Assembly: GCA_021781775.1 (NCBI GenBank)
Contig: JAJXWE010000006.1
Location: 1 to 14,283 of the forward strand
Length of the DNA: 14,283 bases
Direction of reading: 5' to 3'
Origin: Pseudomonadota bacterium
GTDB taxonomy: Bacteria; Pseudomonadota; Gammaproteobacteria; Steroidobacterales; Steroidobacteraceae
Shown: positions 5,845 to 13,227 of the stretch, one piece after another
Layout: the number at the start of each line of letters is the position of its first letter
Position numbering within the stretch: position 1 is the stretch's first letter
Made by a program: the position numbers and the translations under genes
The notes under the pieces: generated by a model
The model's database searches: none
What the model was told of the DNA's origin: nothing
What the model saw: only the letters and a program-made list of their open reading frames with translations

Positions 5845-6330
5845 GTGGACACCTCCGCAGCGGCGCTCGAGCGGTACCTGCGCGGTCGCATCCCGGTAAG
5901 CGTCGCGCTCGGCGTGCACGTCGCGCAGGCTGGACCCGAATGCGTGCGCCTCACGGCGCCGCTCACCGCCAACGTCAATCACAGCGGCACGGTCTTCGGC
6001 GGCAGCGCTGCGGCAGTTGCGACGCTCGCCGCCTGGAGCCTGCTGCACCTGCGGCTGGAGGCGGCCGGGCTGCGCGCCCGCACCATGATCCAGCGCAACG
6101 ACATGGAGTATGAGCGCCCCATTTGCGGGGATTTCGAGGCCGAGTGCCACCTCGCCGACGGACCGGTCTGGGAGCGCTTTGCCGCACTGTTGAAGCGACG
6201 CGGTCGGGCGCGGCTGCATCTCGAGGCGCAGTTGCGCTGCGGCGGCGAACCGGTGGGACGCTTCACGGGCGAGTTCGTCGCCCTCGGCACCGCATTCTCC
6301 ATGCCCGATCCGCTCGAGGCCCCCGCATGA
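5845..6330 (+). CDS. YiiD C-terminal-type putative thioesterase (hotdog fold)
   Basis: A 161-residue protein matching the YiiD C-terminal thioesterase family (PF09500). Family hallmarks are IPVSVALGVHV near residue 16, APLTANVNHSGTVFGGSAAAVATLAAWSLLHLRL (about 38-71), the MIQRNDMEYERPICGDFEAEC segment and RRGRARLHLEAQL near the end. The length equals the usual stand-alone domain; in E. coli YiiD (FabY) it is fused to an acetyltransferase, which is absent here. Hotdog thioesterases hydrolyse acyl-CoA or acyl-ACP, but the substrate of this type is not established to my knowledge. The start is the GTG at 5845, placed 21 nt after gloA with AGGG 10 nt upstream. It probably belongs to the ALS-gloA transcript. 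Confidence 0.87.
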   Translation: MDTSAAALERYLRGRIPVSVALGVHVAQAGPECVRLTAPLTANVNHSGTVFGGSAAAVATLAAWSLLHLRLEAAGLRARTMIQRNDMEYERPICGDFEAECHLADGPVWERFAALLKRRGRARLHLEAQLRCGGEPVGRFTGEFVALGTAFSMPDPLEAPA

Positions 6331-6438
6331 GGACGTGGCAGCGCGTCGCGGGTCGGCGCACAATGTTCCCGTCTCAGCGCAAGTGCCTCCACCGGCGGCA
6401 CGGCAATCGACAGCAACAGACCCCGGGGGATCCTGGCC

Positions 6439-7530
6439 ATGCGTGAAGCCGACCTGCTAGGCAAGTTCATCTGGCATGAACTGATGACGCCGGATGCGCA
6501 AGCCGCCGCCGATTTCTACTCGAGCGTGCTGCCGTGGACGAGCGAAGTCTCCACCGTGCCAGGCTATGTCCTGTGGATGCGCGGTCCGGTAGGCGTCGCC
6601 GGACTGATGCCCCAACCACAGTCCGTCCGCGACAGCGGCACGCCGCCGAGCTGGCTGGTGTACATCGCCGCCCCCGACGTCGATGCGACCGTCGAGGCCG
6701 CTCAGGCGCTGGGCGGCAAGCTGCTCAAGGCGCCCACCAACATCCCGGGCATCGGCCGGTTTGCCGTCCTGTCCGATCCCCTGGGCGCGGCCTTCGCCGT
6801 ATTCACGCCCGCGATGGCGCCGCCGCCGGGCGGCACGCCGGAGCTGCTCGGGCGTTTCTGCTGGCACGAGCTCGCCACCACCGACCCGCAGGGCGCGCTC
6901 GCGTTCTACGCGGAGCTGTTCGGCTGGACGCGCGGGCCGGCCCACGACATGGGCGCCGGCGGTCTGTACCAGATCATTGAACAGGCCGGCGTACAGATCG
7001 GTGGGCTGCACGTCCTCGAGGACCCGTCGAAGCCGCCGCGCTGGCTGAGCTACGTGCAGATCGAGAGCCTCGACGCGGCGATCGAGGCGGTCGGGACGCT
7101 CGGCGGACGGGTGCTGCGCGGCCCGCACGATGTTCCAGGCGGAAGTCGGGTCGCTCACGTCCTTGATCCACAGGGCGGGATGATCGCCCTGCACGAGCCG
7201 GCCCGGCCAGCCGCACTGCACCGCCCGGCACGCCGGGTGGCTGCGGCGCGGAAAAGAAAAGCAGTGCTCAAGGCCGACGTGCAGGTCGCGCCGACCCGGG
7301 CGAAACCCGCCCGCAAGAAGCCCGTCCGCAAGAAACGCCCCCAGCGCACCGCCCGGCCAGCGGGCAAGCGTGTTACGAAACGCGCTGCCCGGAAGCCCTC
7401 GCGCACCACCCAGTCCGCGGCACGGCGTCCGCCCGCGCGCAAGACGGCCGCGAAGCGAGCGGGCCGCAAGCCCACCGCGTCCCGTCCGCGCGCGAAGCCG
7501 ACGCGCAGGCGAACCACGCGCCGCCGTTAA
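6439..7530 (+). CDS. Double-VOC-domain protein with histone H1-like Lys/Arg-rich tail
   Basis: A 363-residue protein. Residues 8-125 and 136-253 are two related VOC (glyoxalase-fold) modules. Each opens with GKFIWHELMTPD or GRFCWHELATTDP and closes with SDPLGAAFAVF or LDPQGGMIALHEP, as in CFP-30B-like two-domain VOC proteins, which normally end near residue 260. Here the chain continues for 110 residues (254-363) made almost only of Arg, Lys, Ala, Pro, Thr and Ser, with blocks such as RAKPARKKPVRKKRPQRTAR. The tail resembles AlgP or bacterial histone H1-like domains and should bind nucleic acid or another polyanion. It ends at a clean TAA, and one frame covers everything. The start ATG 6439 has GGGGG about 10 nt upstream. 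It lies 108 nt after the thioesterase gene; a weak GTGGCA-N18-CACAAT pair there may be a separate promoter. The VOC substrate is unknown. Confidence 0.9.
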   Translation: MREADLLGKFIWHELMTPDAQAAADFYSSVLPWTSEVSTVPGYVLWMRGPVGVAGLMPQPQSVRDSGTPPSWLVYIAAPDVDATVEAAQALGGKLLKAPTNIPGIGRFAVLSDPLGAAFAVFTPAMAPPPGGTPELLGRFCWHELATTDPQGALAFYAELFGWTRGPAHDMGAGGLYQIIEQAGVQIGGLHVLEDPSKPPRWLSYVQIESLDAAIEAVGTLGGRVLRGPHDVPGGSRVAHVLDPQGGMIALHEPARPAALHRPARRVAAARKRKAVLKADVQVAPTRAKPARKKPVRKKRPQRTARPAGKRVTKRAARKPSRTTQSAARRPPARKTAAKRAGRKPTASRPRAKPTRRRTTRRR

Positions 7531-7672
7531 GGTGCTTGGGAGCGCGGACCGGGCTGTTGCCGGCCGCGCCGTCCCTACGAGTTGCGTGCCGACGCCGCGG
7601 CGCCGCCGGGGTGCGTGCCGAGCGAAATCCGTGAATCCCCCCTCGCGCCTGCGGCACAATGGCAGGCACATC

Positions 7673-8485
7673 ATGTCCAGACGCAAATCGCACCAGCACG
7701 CGCCCGCGGCGGTCGCGCCGGCCCGCGTCCGCCGCGGGTATTTCGAGTGCCGCTACGGCCAGCTGCACGTCCACCAGGCCATCCCCGGCGGCGGTGGCTT
7801 CGAGGATGGCACGGCGCTGCTGGCGCTGCACCCGGCGGCCTATTCGGGCGGGATGTTCACCGGCCTGTTGGCGGCGCTCGGCCGCGACCGCTCGGCGTTC
7901 GCGCCGGATCTGCCGGGGTTCGGTGCGTCCGAGGCGCCCGGCGGACTGTCCATCGCCCAGCACACCGCGGCCATCGGTGACTTCCTCGACACGATGCGGC
8001 TGCGGCAGGTCGATGTACTCGGCTGCGGCCTCGGGGTGCCCATCGCCGTGGAACTTGCCGCGACCCGCCCGGCCGTGCGACGCGTCGTCATCGCCACCGT
8101 CGGTACGACCGATGGCCCGGCGCTACCGCGCTCGGCAGATGCGACCGATGCGTTCCTCGCCAGCCAATGGGCCGGCGCACGCCGGGATTGCGGCGCCGAT
8201 GCGCCGCTCGAGGCCATCGTTGCCGCCTGCGCAGAGCGCCTGCGCAACGCCACCGTCAGCGCACCAGCGGCCGCAGCCGAGCGCGGCTATCCGCTACGCG
8301 AGCGCTTGCGGGCAATTCCTCAGCCGCTGCTCGTGCTGCACCCGGTCGGGGAACCACGCGGACTCGGCTTGTCGGGCGTCGATGTGCCGGCGCAGGCGCG
8401 GTACGCGCCGTGCGCGGACATCGCGCAGCTGCAGGCCGCTCCCGAGCCGCTCGTAGCGGCGATCCGCGACTTCCTCACCCTCTGA
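7673..8485 (+). CDS. Alpha/beta-hydrolase-fold protein, apparently lacking the catalytic triad
   Basis: A 270-residue protein with the fold's landmarks: LLALHPAAYSGGMF (oxyanion-hole region, about 49-62), FAPDLPGFGASE (77-87) and DVLGCGLGVPIAVELAATRP (114-133). The last is the nucleophile elbow, normally G-x-S-x-G. Here it reads Gly117-Cys-Gly119-Leu-Gly121, so the nucleophile is Gly. The acid region VLHPVGEPRGLG lacks a clear Asp. The terminal helix is preceded by APCADIAQLQAAPEPL, where relatives have GHxPxLExPE, so the His is gone too. A non-catalytic scaffold or binding role is therefore possible. ATG 7673 was chosen because hydrolase similarity begins after it; the frame is open further upstream but looks non-coding. 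Its stop lies 6 nt before ilvA, implying co-translation. Upstream CACAAT (7655-7660) may be a -10. Confidence 0.82.
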   Translation: MSRRKSHQHAPAAVAPARVRRGYFECRYGQLHVHQAIPGGGGFEDGTALLALHPAAYSGGMFTGLLAALGRDRSAFAPDLPGFGASEAPGGLSIAQHTAAIGDFLDTMRLRQVDVLGCGLGVPIAVELAATRPAVRRVVIATVGTTDGPALPRSADATDAFLASQWAGARRDCGADAPLEAIVAACAERLRNATVSAPAAAAERGYPLRERLRAIPQPLLVLHPVGEPRGLGLSGVDVPAQARYAPCADIAQLQAAPEPLVAAIRDFLTL

Positions 8486-8491
8486 GCAGAC

Positions 8492-10009
8492 ATGGTCAGC
8501 CCCTACATCGAGCAGATCCTCAAGGCACGGGTATACGATGTCGCGATCGAGTCTCCACTCGATCGCGCGCCGCGCCTCTCGCAGCGCATCGGCAACGAGG
8601 TGCTGCTGAAGCGCGAGGATCTGCAGCCGGTGTTCTCGTTCAAGCTACGCGGGGCCTATAACCGCATCGCGAAGCTGTCCGATTCGGCCGCGCAGCGCGG
8701 CGTCGTCTGCGCCTCCGCCGGCAATCACGCCCAGGGCGTGGCGCTGGCGGCGCGCCGACGCGGCATCAAGGCGGTGATCGTGATGCCGCAGACCACCCCG
8801 CAGATCAAGATCCAGGCGGTTCACGCGCTCGGTGGGGAAGTCGTTCTGCACGGCGATGACTACGATTCGGCGTTCGAGCATGCTCTGGAGCTCGTGCGCG
8901 AGCGCAACATGGTGTTCGTCCATCCGTTCGACGACCCGGACGTCATCGCCGGACAAGGCACCATCGGCGTGGAGATGGCGCGTCAGACCGGCGGCAACCT
9001 CGACGCGGTGTTCGTGCCGGTCGGCGGCGGCGGACTCATCGCCGGAGTGTCCGTCTACCTGAAGTACCTCTATCCGGGCATCCGCATCATTGGCGTGGAG
9101 CCCGAGGAGGCCGCCGGGATGTACGAATCGCTGAAGGCCGGGCGGCGCGTCACGCTCGAGCGAGTCGGCCTGTTTGCCGATGGCGTCGCCGTGAAGCGGG
9201 TGGGCGAGGAAACCTTCGAGCTGTGCCGCCGGCACGTCGATGAGATCGTGCTGCTCGACAACGACGAGATCTGCGCCGCCATCCAGGATGTGTTCGAGGA
9301 TACCCGCTCGATCGTCGAGCCGGCCGGCGCGCTTGCGGTCGCGGGCCTGAAGAAGATGGCCGCGCGCGAGCACTGGCAGGGCAAGCGCCTCGCGGCCATC
9401 ACCAGCGGCGCCAACATCAACTTCGACCGGCTGCGTCACGTGGCCGAGCGCGCCGACCTCGGCGGGGAACGCGAGGCGGTGCTCGCGGTGACCATCCCCG
9501 AGCGGCCCGGAAGCTTCCGGCAGTTCTGCGAGATTCTCGGCCGGCGCAGCATCACCGAGTTCAACTATCGCTACGAGAGCGAGTCGGCCGCCCATGTGTT
9601 CGTCAGCTTTGCCCTTGCCCGGGGGCGCGGCGAGAAGGACGACGTGACCCAGGCGCTGCGCGCCGCCGCTTACACCGTCATCGACATGAGCGACAACGAG
9701 ATGGCCAAGCTGCACGTGCGCTACATGATCGGCGGACGGGGTCGCGGCATCCGCGACGAGCTGCTGTATCGCTTCGAGTTCCCCGAGCGTCCCGGGGCAT
9801 TATTGAAGTTTCTCGACGCCGTCGGTTCGCGCTGGAACATCAGCCTGTTCCACTACCGCAACCAGGGCACCGACTACGGTCGCGTGCTCGCCGGCATCCA
9901 GGTGAACGCGCAGGAGCGCGCCGAGTTCCTGCAGCATCTGAACGAGCTGCACTACGAGTACGCGGATGAGACCGCCAATCCGGCCTACCGGATATTCCTC
10001 GGCGCCTGA
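8492..10009 (+). CDS. ilvA: Threonine dehydratase, biosynthetic (threonine ammonia-lyase)
   Basis: A 505-residue PLP enzyme converting threonine to 2-oxobutyrate and ammonia, the committed step of isoleucine synthesis; length fits E. coli IlvA (514 aa). The PLP lysine is Lys51 in FSFKLRGAYN. ASAGNHAQGVA (74-84) and the phosphate-binding VGGGGLIAG (177-185) are intact, as is TSGANINFDRL. Residues about 330-505 contain two ACT-like regulatory domains (VTIPERPGSFRQFCEILG; FEFPERPGALLKFLDAVG), the isoleucine/valine-responsive part. This marks the biosynthetic rather than the short catabolic enzyme. ATG 8492 follows the hydrolase-fold gene by 6 nt with only a weak Shine-Dalgarno, suggesting translational coupling. 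The product feeds the acetolactate synthase encoded about 3 kb upstream on the same strand. Confidence 0.97.
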   Translation: MVSPYIEQILKARVYDVAIESPLDRAPRLSQRIGNEVLLKREDLQPVFSFKLRGAYNRIAKLSDSAAQRGVVCASAGNHAQGVALAARRRGIKAVIVMPQTTPQIKIQAVHALGGEVVLHGDDYDSAFEHALELVRERNMVFVHPFDDPDVIAGQGTIGVEMARQTGGNLDAVFVPVGGGGLIAGVSVYLKYLYPGIRIIGVEPEEAAGMYESLKAGRRVTLERVGLFADGVAVKRVGEETFELCRRHVDEIVLLDNDEICAAIQDVFEDTRSIVEPAGALAVAGLKKMAAREHWQGKRLAAITSGANINFDRLRHVAERADLGGEREAVLAVTIPERPGSFRQFCEILGRRSITEFNYRYESESAAHVFVSFALARGRGEKDDVTQALRAAAYTVIDMSDNEMAKLHVRYMIGGRGRGIRDELLYRFEFPERPGALLKFLDAVGSRWNISLFHYRNQGTDYGRVLAGIQVNAQERAEFLQHLNELHYEYADETANPAYRIFLGA

Positions 10010-10023
10010 TCGGCGACCGGTCC

Positions 10024-10046
10024 CGGGCGGCCGTTCGCGCCGCCCG
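10024..10046. terminator. Hairpin between convergent ilvA and the CBS-domain gene
   Basis: CGGGCGGC (10024-10031) pairs perfectly with GCCGCCCG (10039-10046) across a 7-nt loop. It lies in the 43-bp gap between two convergent stop codons, a natural place for a bidirectional terminator. No U run follows on either strand, so efficiency is uncertain. Confidence 0.55.
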
Positions 10047-10052
10047 CTGCCC

Positions 10053-10481
10053 TCAGCCGTGAATATAACTTTCGAGCTGCTCGATGGTGCGTCGCTGCTC
10101 CTCGATCAGCGACTTCACGAGGTCCCCGATCGAAACGACGCCGATCACACGGCCGTTGTCCACCACCGGCAGGTGGCGGATGCGCCGCTCGGTCATCAGG
10201 ACCATGCACTGCTGAACGGTGGTCTCGGGCGAGACCGTGAGCACCGGCGAGCTCATGATCTGCGCGACCGGCGTGTCCGCAGACGCGCGCCCGCGCAGCA
10301 CGACCTTGCGGGCGTAGTCGCGCTCCGAGACGATCCCGGCCAGCGTACCGGCGCTCATCACAAGCAGCGCGCCGACGCCGTGCTCGGCCATAGCACGCAC
10401 TGCCTCGAGAACCGGGACATCCGGGGAAATACTGAACAACGTGGCGGGTTTGCTCGCGAGCAGGTGGCGTACGTGAGTCAT
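10053..10481 (-). CDS. Two-CBS-domain protein
   Basis: A 142-residue protein made of one CBS pair: CBS1 about 7-62 (FSISPDVPVLEAVRAMAEHGVGALLV, GIVSERDYARKV) and CBS2 about 73-128 (VSPETTVQQCMVLMTERRIRHLPVVD, GVVSIGDLVKSLI). It ends in EEQRRTIEQLESYIHG, a tail typical of this stand-alone proteobacterial family. Such pairs bind adenosine nucleotides and act as energy or redox sensors; the partner is unknown. ATG 10481 is preferred because GGAGG lies 5 nt upstream; a GTG at 10493 would overlap that site. A 20-bp perfect palindrome stands 14 nt upstream. It follows the SIMPL-domain gene on the same strand by 61 nt. Confidence 0.9.
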   Translation of the reverse strand: MTHVRHLLASKPATLFSISPDVPVLEAVRAMAEHGVGALLVMSAGTLAGIVSERDYARKVVLRGRASADTPVAQIMSSPVLTVSPETTVQQCMVLMTERRIRHLPVVDNGRVIGVVSIGDLVKSLIEEQRRTIEQLESYIHG

Positions 10482-10495
10482 ATCAGCCTCCACTC

Positions 10496-10515
10496 CGGCA
10501 CGCCGCGGCGTGCCG
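10496..10515. repeat. 20-bp perfect palindrome between the SIMPL and CBS genes
   Basis: CGGCACGCCG is followed directly by its reverse complement CGGCGTGCCG. It lies 27 nt past the SIMPL stop and 14 nt before the CBS start codon on the minus strand. It could be a terminator hairpin (no U tract), a leader structure near the ribosome site, or an operator. Confidence 0.6.
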
Positions 10516-10542
10516 TGACGGTATACCTCGCTGAGCGTACGC

Positions 10543-11259
10543 CTAGCGGGGAGCGACTACCACTGCCATGTTGACGCTGGCGCTCACGGGAATCGTCCCG
10601 GACTCGATCGGCGTCGGGGACCCGGCGCGAGGGCCCTGCATGGCCTGCTGGTACAGCCGGGGACCGACCCGCACCCCACCGGTTCCGCCCGCCTCGACCG
10701 ACACGATGCGCACGACCCTCAGCCCCAGCGCCGTCGCGAGTGCGTCGGCCTCCTCCCGGGCCCGATGCGCCGCACGGGCCAGGGCGCGCAAGCGGACGGC
10801 CTGCGGGTCGCGCAGGGCAAAACGCAGATCCTGCTGCAGGTTTGCGCCGGCCCCGTTCGCCGCGTCGATCACGGCGGCGATGCGCCCGAGGTCATCGAGC
10901 CGCACCTGCACCTGGTTCGTCACCACGTAGCCGGTCGGCGTCGGCGGTTTGCCGTCGCTGTGGTACTGGTACTGCGGCGCCATCGTGTAGCCGGTCGTCG
11001 TCAGCTGTGCGCCGGGGCCGCTGACCTTGCGCACGCCGGCGATCACCCGGGCGAGGCGCGTGGCGTTGTCCGCGGCCGCGACGTTGGGGCTGGGCGCTAC
11101 GGTTCTGACACCAACATCGATGTAGACGCGGTCGGGGGCACGGGAGACGGTCGCCTCGGCGCTGACGCGCACGATCGCGGGGGCAGGGCTGCCCGCAAGC
11201 GTCTTGGCGGAGGCAATCGCCGGCACGAGAACCAGGACGGGAAGGATCAGATGTTTCAT
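10543..11259 (-). CDS. SIMPL domain (DUF541/YggE-like) exported protein
   Basis: A 238-residue protein with an N-terminal signal peptide: Lys3, a hydrophobic stretch LILPVLVLVPAIA and a likely cleavage after ASA (residue 18). The mature part is a SIMPL/DUF541 domain: VRVSAEATVSRAPDRVYIDVGV near the start, LTTTGYTMAPQYQYHSDGKPPTPTGYVVTNQVQVRL in the middle, and IPVSASVNMAVVVAP at the end. Relatives include E. coli YggE and Brucella BP26, periplasmic or outer-membrane proteins whose role is not firmly known. ATG 11259 has GGAG 9 nt upstream. It follows the NatB-like permease by 45 nt on the same strand and may share its transcript. Confidence 0.9.
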   Translation of the reverse strand: MKHLILPVLVLVPAIASAKTLAGSPAPAIVRVSAEATVSRAPDRVYIDVGVRTVAPSPNVAAADNATRLARVIAGVRKVSGPGAQLTTTGYTMAPQYQYHSDGKPPTPTGYVVTNQVQVRLDDLGRIAAVIDAANGAGANLQQDLRFALRDPQAVRLRALARAAHRAREEADALATALGLRVVRIVSVEAGGTGGVRVGPRLYQQAMQGPRAGSPTPIESGTIPVSASVNMAVVVAPR

Positions 11260-11304
11260 GGCCGAGTACTCCGTTTCTGCGCAGGGGAATCGCCGCCGCG
11301 CGGT

Positions 11305-12480
11305 TCAACCGAGCAGCTTCTCGCGCCGGTAGAGCCGGCCGGCGAGAATCATCAGCACGACCCCCAGCGCGAGCGTGACAGTCACTGAAATCGCGATGTC
11401 GAGCCTCGGCAGCGGCTGGGCCCGCAGCAGGCTCATGATGATGAAATGCTGACTGAGCGAGGGCACCGCCATCAGCGCCGGCCGCGGCCGCAGCCCGAGG
11501 ATGTTGGCGAAGATGAGCGGCAGCGTCGGCACGAGCAGCACCAGCCCGACGTAGGTCTGCGCCTCCCGGTAGCTGCGCGTGTAGGAGGCGACGAGCGTCA
11601 TCAGCGCCGCCCCGACCGGGATCAGTGGCAAGCAGCCGAGCACGATCCCGGCGGCGACGCCGGGACCGAAATTCACGCTCATGCCGAGCCGGTCGAGACC
11701 GATGTGCCGCAGCGCGAAGGAGAACGCGCCGACGGTCAGGACCAGCGACACGCCCATCACCGCGCAGGCCGCGAGCATCTTGCCGTACACGAGCTGCTCG
11801 CGCTTGACCGGCATCGTCAGCAGGGGCTCCAGCGAGCCGCGCTCGCGCTCCCCGGCGGTGGTATCGATCGCGATGTACAGGCCACTCATGAGCATGGTGA
11901 ACAGGATCGCGTAACTCAGCATGCCGAGGACGAGCGCGGCACGGCTCTGCGGAGTGGAGATGTCGATCGGATGCAGCGCAATCGGCGCAAGCAGCTGCGG
12001 ATCGAGGCCGCGCGCCACCAGGCGCAGCCGCGCGATCGCGCCGCCGTACATGGCGATCAGCGCGCCCAGGCGCTGCACGTGAGCCTGGACCGTGCGGTTG
12101 GATTCATCGGCATACAGCCGCAACGGAGCGGGCTGACCGGCGGCGAGCCGCGCGCCGAAGTCGCGCGGCACGTACAGCAGCGGCCCGTGCGAGCGCTCGA
12201 CCCGGCGGCGAGCCTGGTCGCGATCGGCCCGCACCGGCTCGATCCGCACGCCGTACTGGCGCAGGAAGGCCACCAGCCGCGGCGCGCGCTGCGCGTGCGC
12301 AACCTCGAGCGTGATGGGCCGGTCGCTGGGCGCACCGCCGTGGCGGATCGCCAGCGACAGCACGACGCCGATCACCGCGGGCATCAGCAGCGGACCGAGC
12401 ACCAGTGTCGCAATCAGCGAGCGCCGGTCGCGCAGCGTCTCGCCAAATTCCTTGCGGAATACGCGCCACATCGCCGTCAC
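11305..12480 (-). CDS. natB: ABC-2 type transporter permease, NatB-like
   Basis: A 391-residue membrane protein. The N-terminus VFRKEFGETLRDRRSLIATLVLGPLLMP is characteristic of NatB/COG1668 permeases. Predicted membrane segments are at about 23-45, 181-204, 234-257, 273-298, 308-329 and 360-382, with a large extracytoplasmic region (about 46-180) between the first two. The conserved ABC-2 motif TTAGERERGSLEPLLTMPVKREQLVYGK (207-234) follows the second helix. In Bacillus, NatAB exports sodium; the substrate in proteobacterial relatives is unproven. The start is the GTG at 12480, whose bases overlap the ATPase stop (GTGA), so translation is coupled; ATG 12471 is a close alternative. Confidence 0.88.
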   Translation of the reverse strand: MTAMWRVFRKEFGETLRDRRSLIATLVLGPLLMPAVIGVVLSLAIRHGGAPSDRPITLEVAHAQRAPRLVAFLRQYGVRIEPVRADRDQARRRVERSHGPLLYVPRDFGARLAAGQPAPLRLYADESNRTVQAHVQRLGALIAMYGGAIARLRLVARGLDPQLLAPIALHPIDISTPQSRAALVLGMLSYAILFTMLMSGLYIAIDTTAGERERGSLEPLLTMPVKREQLVYGKMLAACAVMGVSLVLTVGAFSFALRHIGLDRLGMSVNFGPGVAAGIVLGCLPLIPVGAALMTLVASYTRSYREAQTYVGLVLLVPTLPLIFANILGLRPRPALMAVPSLSQHFIIMSLLRAQPLPRLDIAISVTVTLALGVVLMILAGRLYRREKLLG

Positions 12481-13214
12481 GCGGAGGTCCCTTCGTGTTC
12501 CAGGCCCACCAGGCGCACGAACGCCTCCTCCAGCGAGGACGTGCCAGCACGCACCTTGAGCTCCTCCGGCGTCGCCTGCACGACGACCGTGCCGCCGGCG
12601 ATCACGATCACCTCGTCACACAGCGCCGCGACCTCCTGCATGACGTGACTCGAGAACAGGATGCAGTGCCCCTCGGAGCGCAGCTCGGCGAGAATCCGGC
12701 GCAGCGTGCGCACAGCCATGACATCGAGTCCGTTGGTCGGCTCATCGAGCAGGACGTTGCGCGGCTGGTGCACGAGCGAGCGCGCCAACGCGGTCTTGAC
12801 GCGCTGTCCCTGCGAGAACCCCTTGGCCAGCCGGTCGGCGAACGCATCCATCTCCAGACGGCGAATCAGCTCGGCGGCGCGTGCGCGCCGCACACGCCGC
12901 GCAAGCCCCTGGAGCGCACCGAAGTACTCGATGTTCTCGCGCGCGGTGAGATTCGGATACAACCCCGCGCCATGTGGCAGCACCCCCATGTGACGGCGGG
13001 CCTCGAGGGGCTCGCCGAGAACGCTGATCCCGTCGATCCAGGCCTCGCCACCATCCGGCGCCAGCACCGTGTAGAGCATGCGCAGCGTGGTGGACTTGCC
13101 TGCCCCGTTCGGGCCGAGCAGCCCCGTAATGCGCCCGTCGGCGGCCCGCAGGGTCACCCCGCCGACTGCGGTGAGGGCCCCGAACCGCTTGATCAGTCCC
13201 TGCGCCTCGATCAT
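12477..13214 (-). CDS. natA: ABC transporter ATP-binding protein, NatA-like
   Basis: A 245-residue nucleotide-binding domain. Walker A is GPNGAGKS (34-41), Walker B plus catalytic Glu is VLLDEP with Glu158, the D-loop is NGLD (161-164) and the switch His is His190 in LFSSH. The signature is FSQGQ (133-137), as in NatA-type ATPases, instead of LSGGQ. The Q-loop region reads LPHGAGLYPNLTARENI, with no obvious Gln. The C-terminal SSLEEAFVRLVG is typical of ABC-2 exporter ATPases. It overlaps the permease gene by 4 nt downstream and follows the hydrolase gene by 13 nt. Together these form an export complex in the inner membrane; sodium or drug export are guesses from the family name. Confidence 0.9.
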   Translation of the reverse strand: MIEAQGLIKRFGALTAVGGVTLRAADGRITGLLGPNGAGKSTTLRMLYTVLAPDGGEAWIDGISVLGEPLEARRHMGVLPHGAGLYPNLTARENIEYFGALQGLARRVRRARAAELIRRLEMDAFADRLAKGFSQGQRVKTALARSLVHQPRNVLLDEPTNGLDVMAVRTLRRILAELRSEGHCILFSSHVMQEVAALCDEVIVIAGGTVVVQATPEELKVRAGTSSLEEAFVRLVGLEHEGTSA

Positions 13215-13227
13215 GCCGGCACGTCCC

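Noticed and set aside
3412..6363. A 983-codon minus-strand open frame antisense to ALS, gloA and the thioesterase
   Set aside because: Its translation has no recognisable domain and is rich in Arg, His, Gly and Ala. The plus strand has three clear conserved genes. Long antisense frames are common at this GC content.
7200..7530. The basic tail of the double-VOC protein as a frameshift artefact
   Set aside because: The frame is continuous from the VOC domains to a stop. The tail has the periodic Lys/Arg/Pro/Ala pattern of real H1-like tails and many Lys codons that a random GC-rich frame would lack.
6457..7686. A 409-codon minus-strand frame opposite the double-VOC gene
   Set aside because: Arg-rich shadow; the plus strand shows two VOC domains in one frame.
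8645..9715. A 356-codon minus-strand frame antisense to ilvA
   Set aside because: No family resemblance; it is the shadow of the well-supported threonine dehydratase.
11446..12648. A 400-codon plus-strand frame antisense to natB and natA
   Set aside because: His/Arg/Gln-rich, low-information translation opposite two conserved genes with motifs and coupled overlap.
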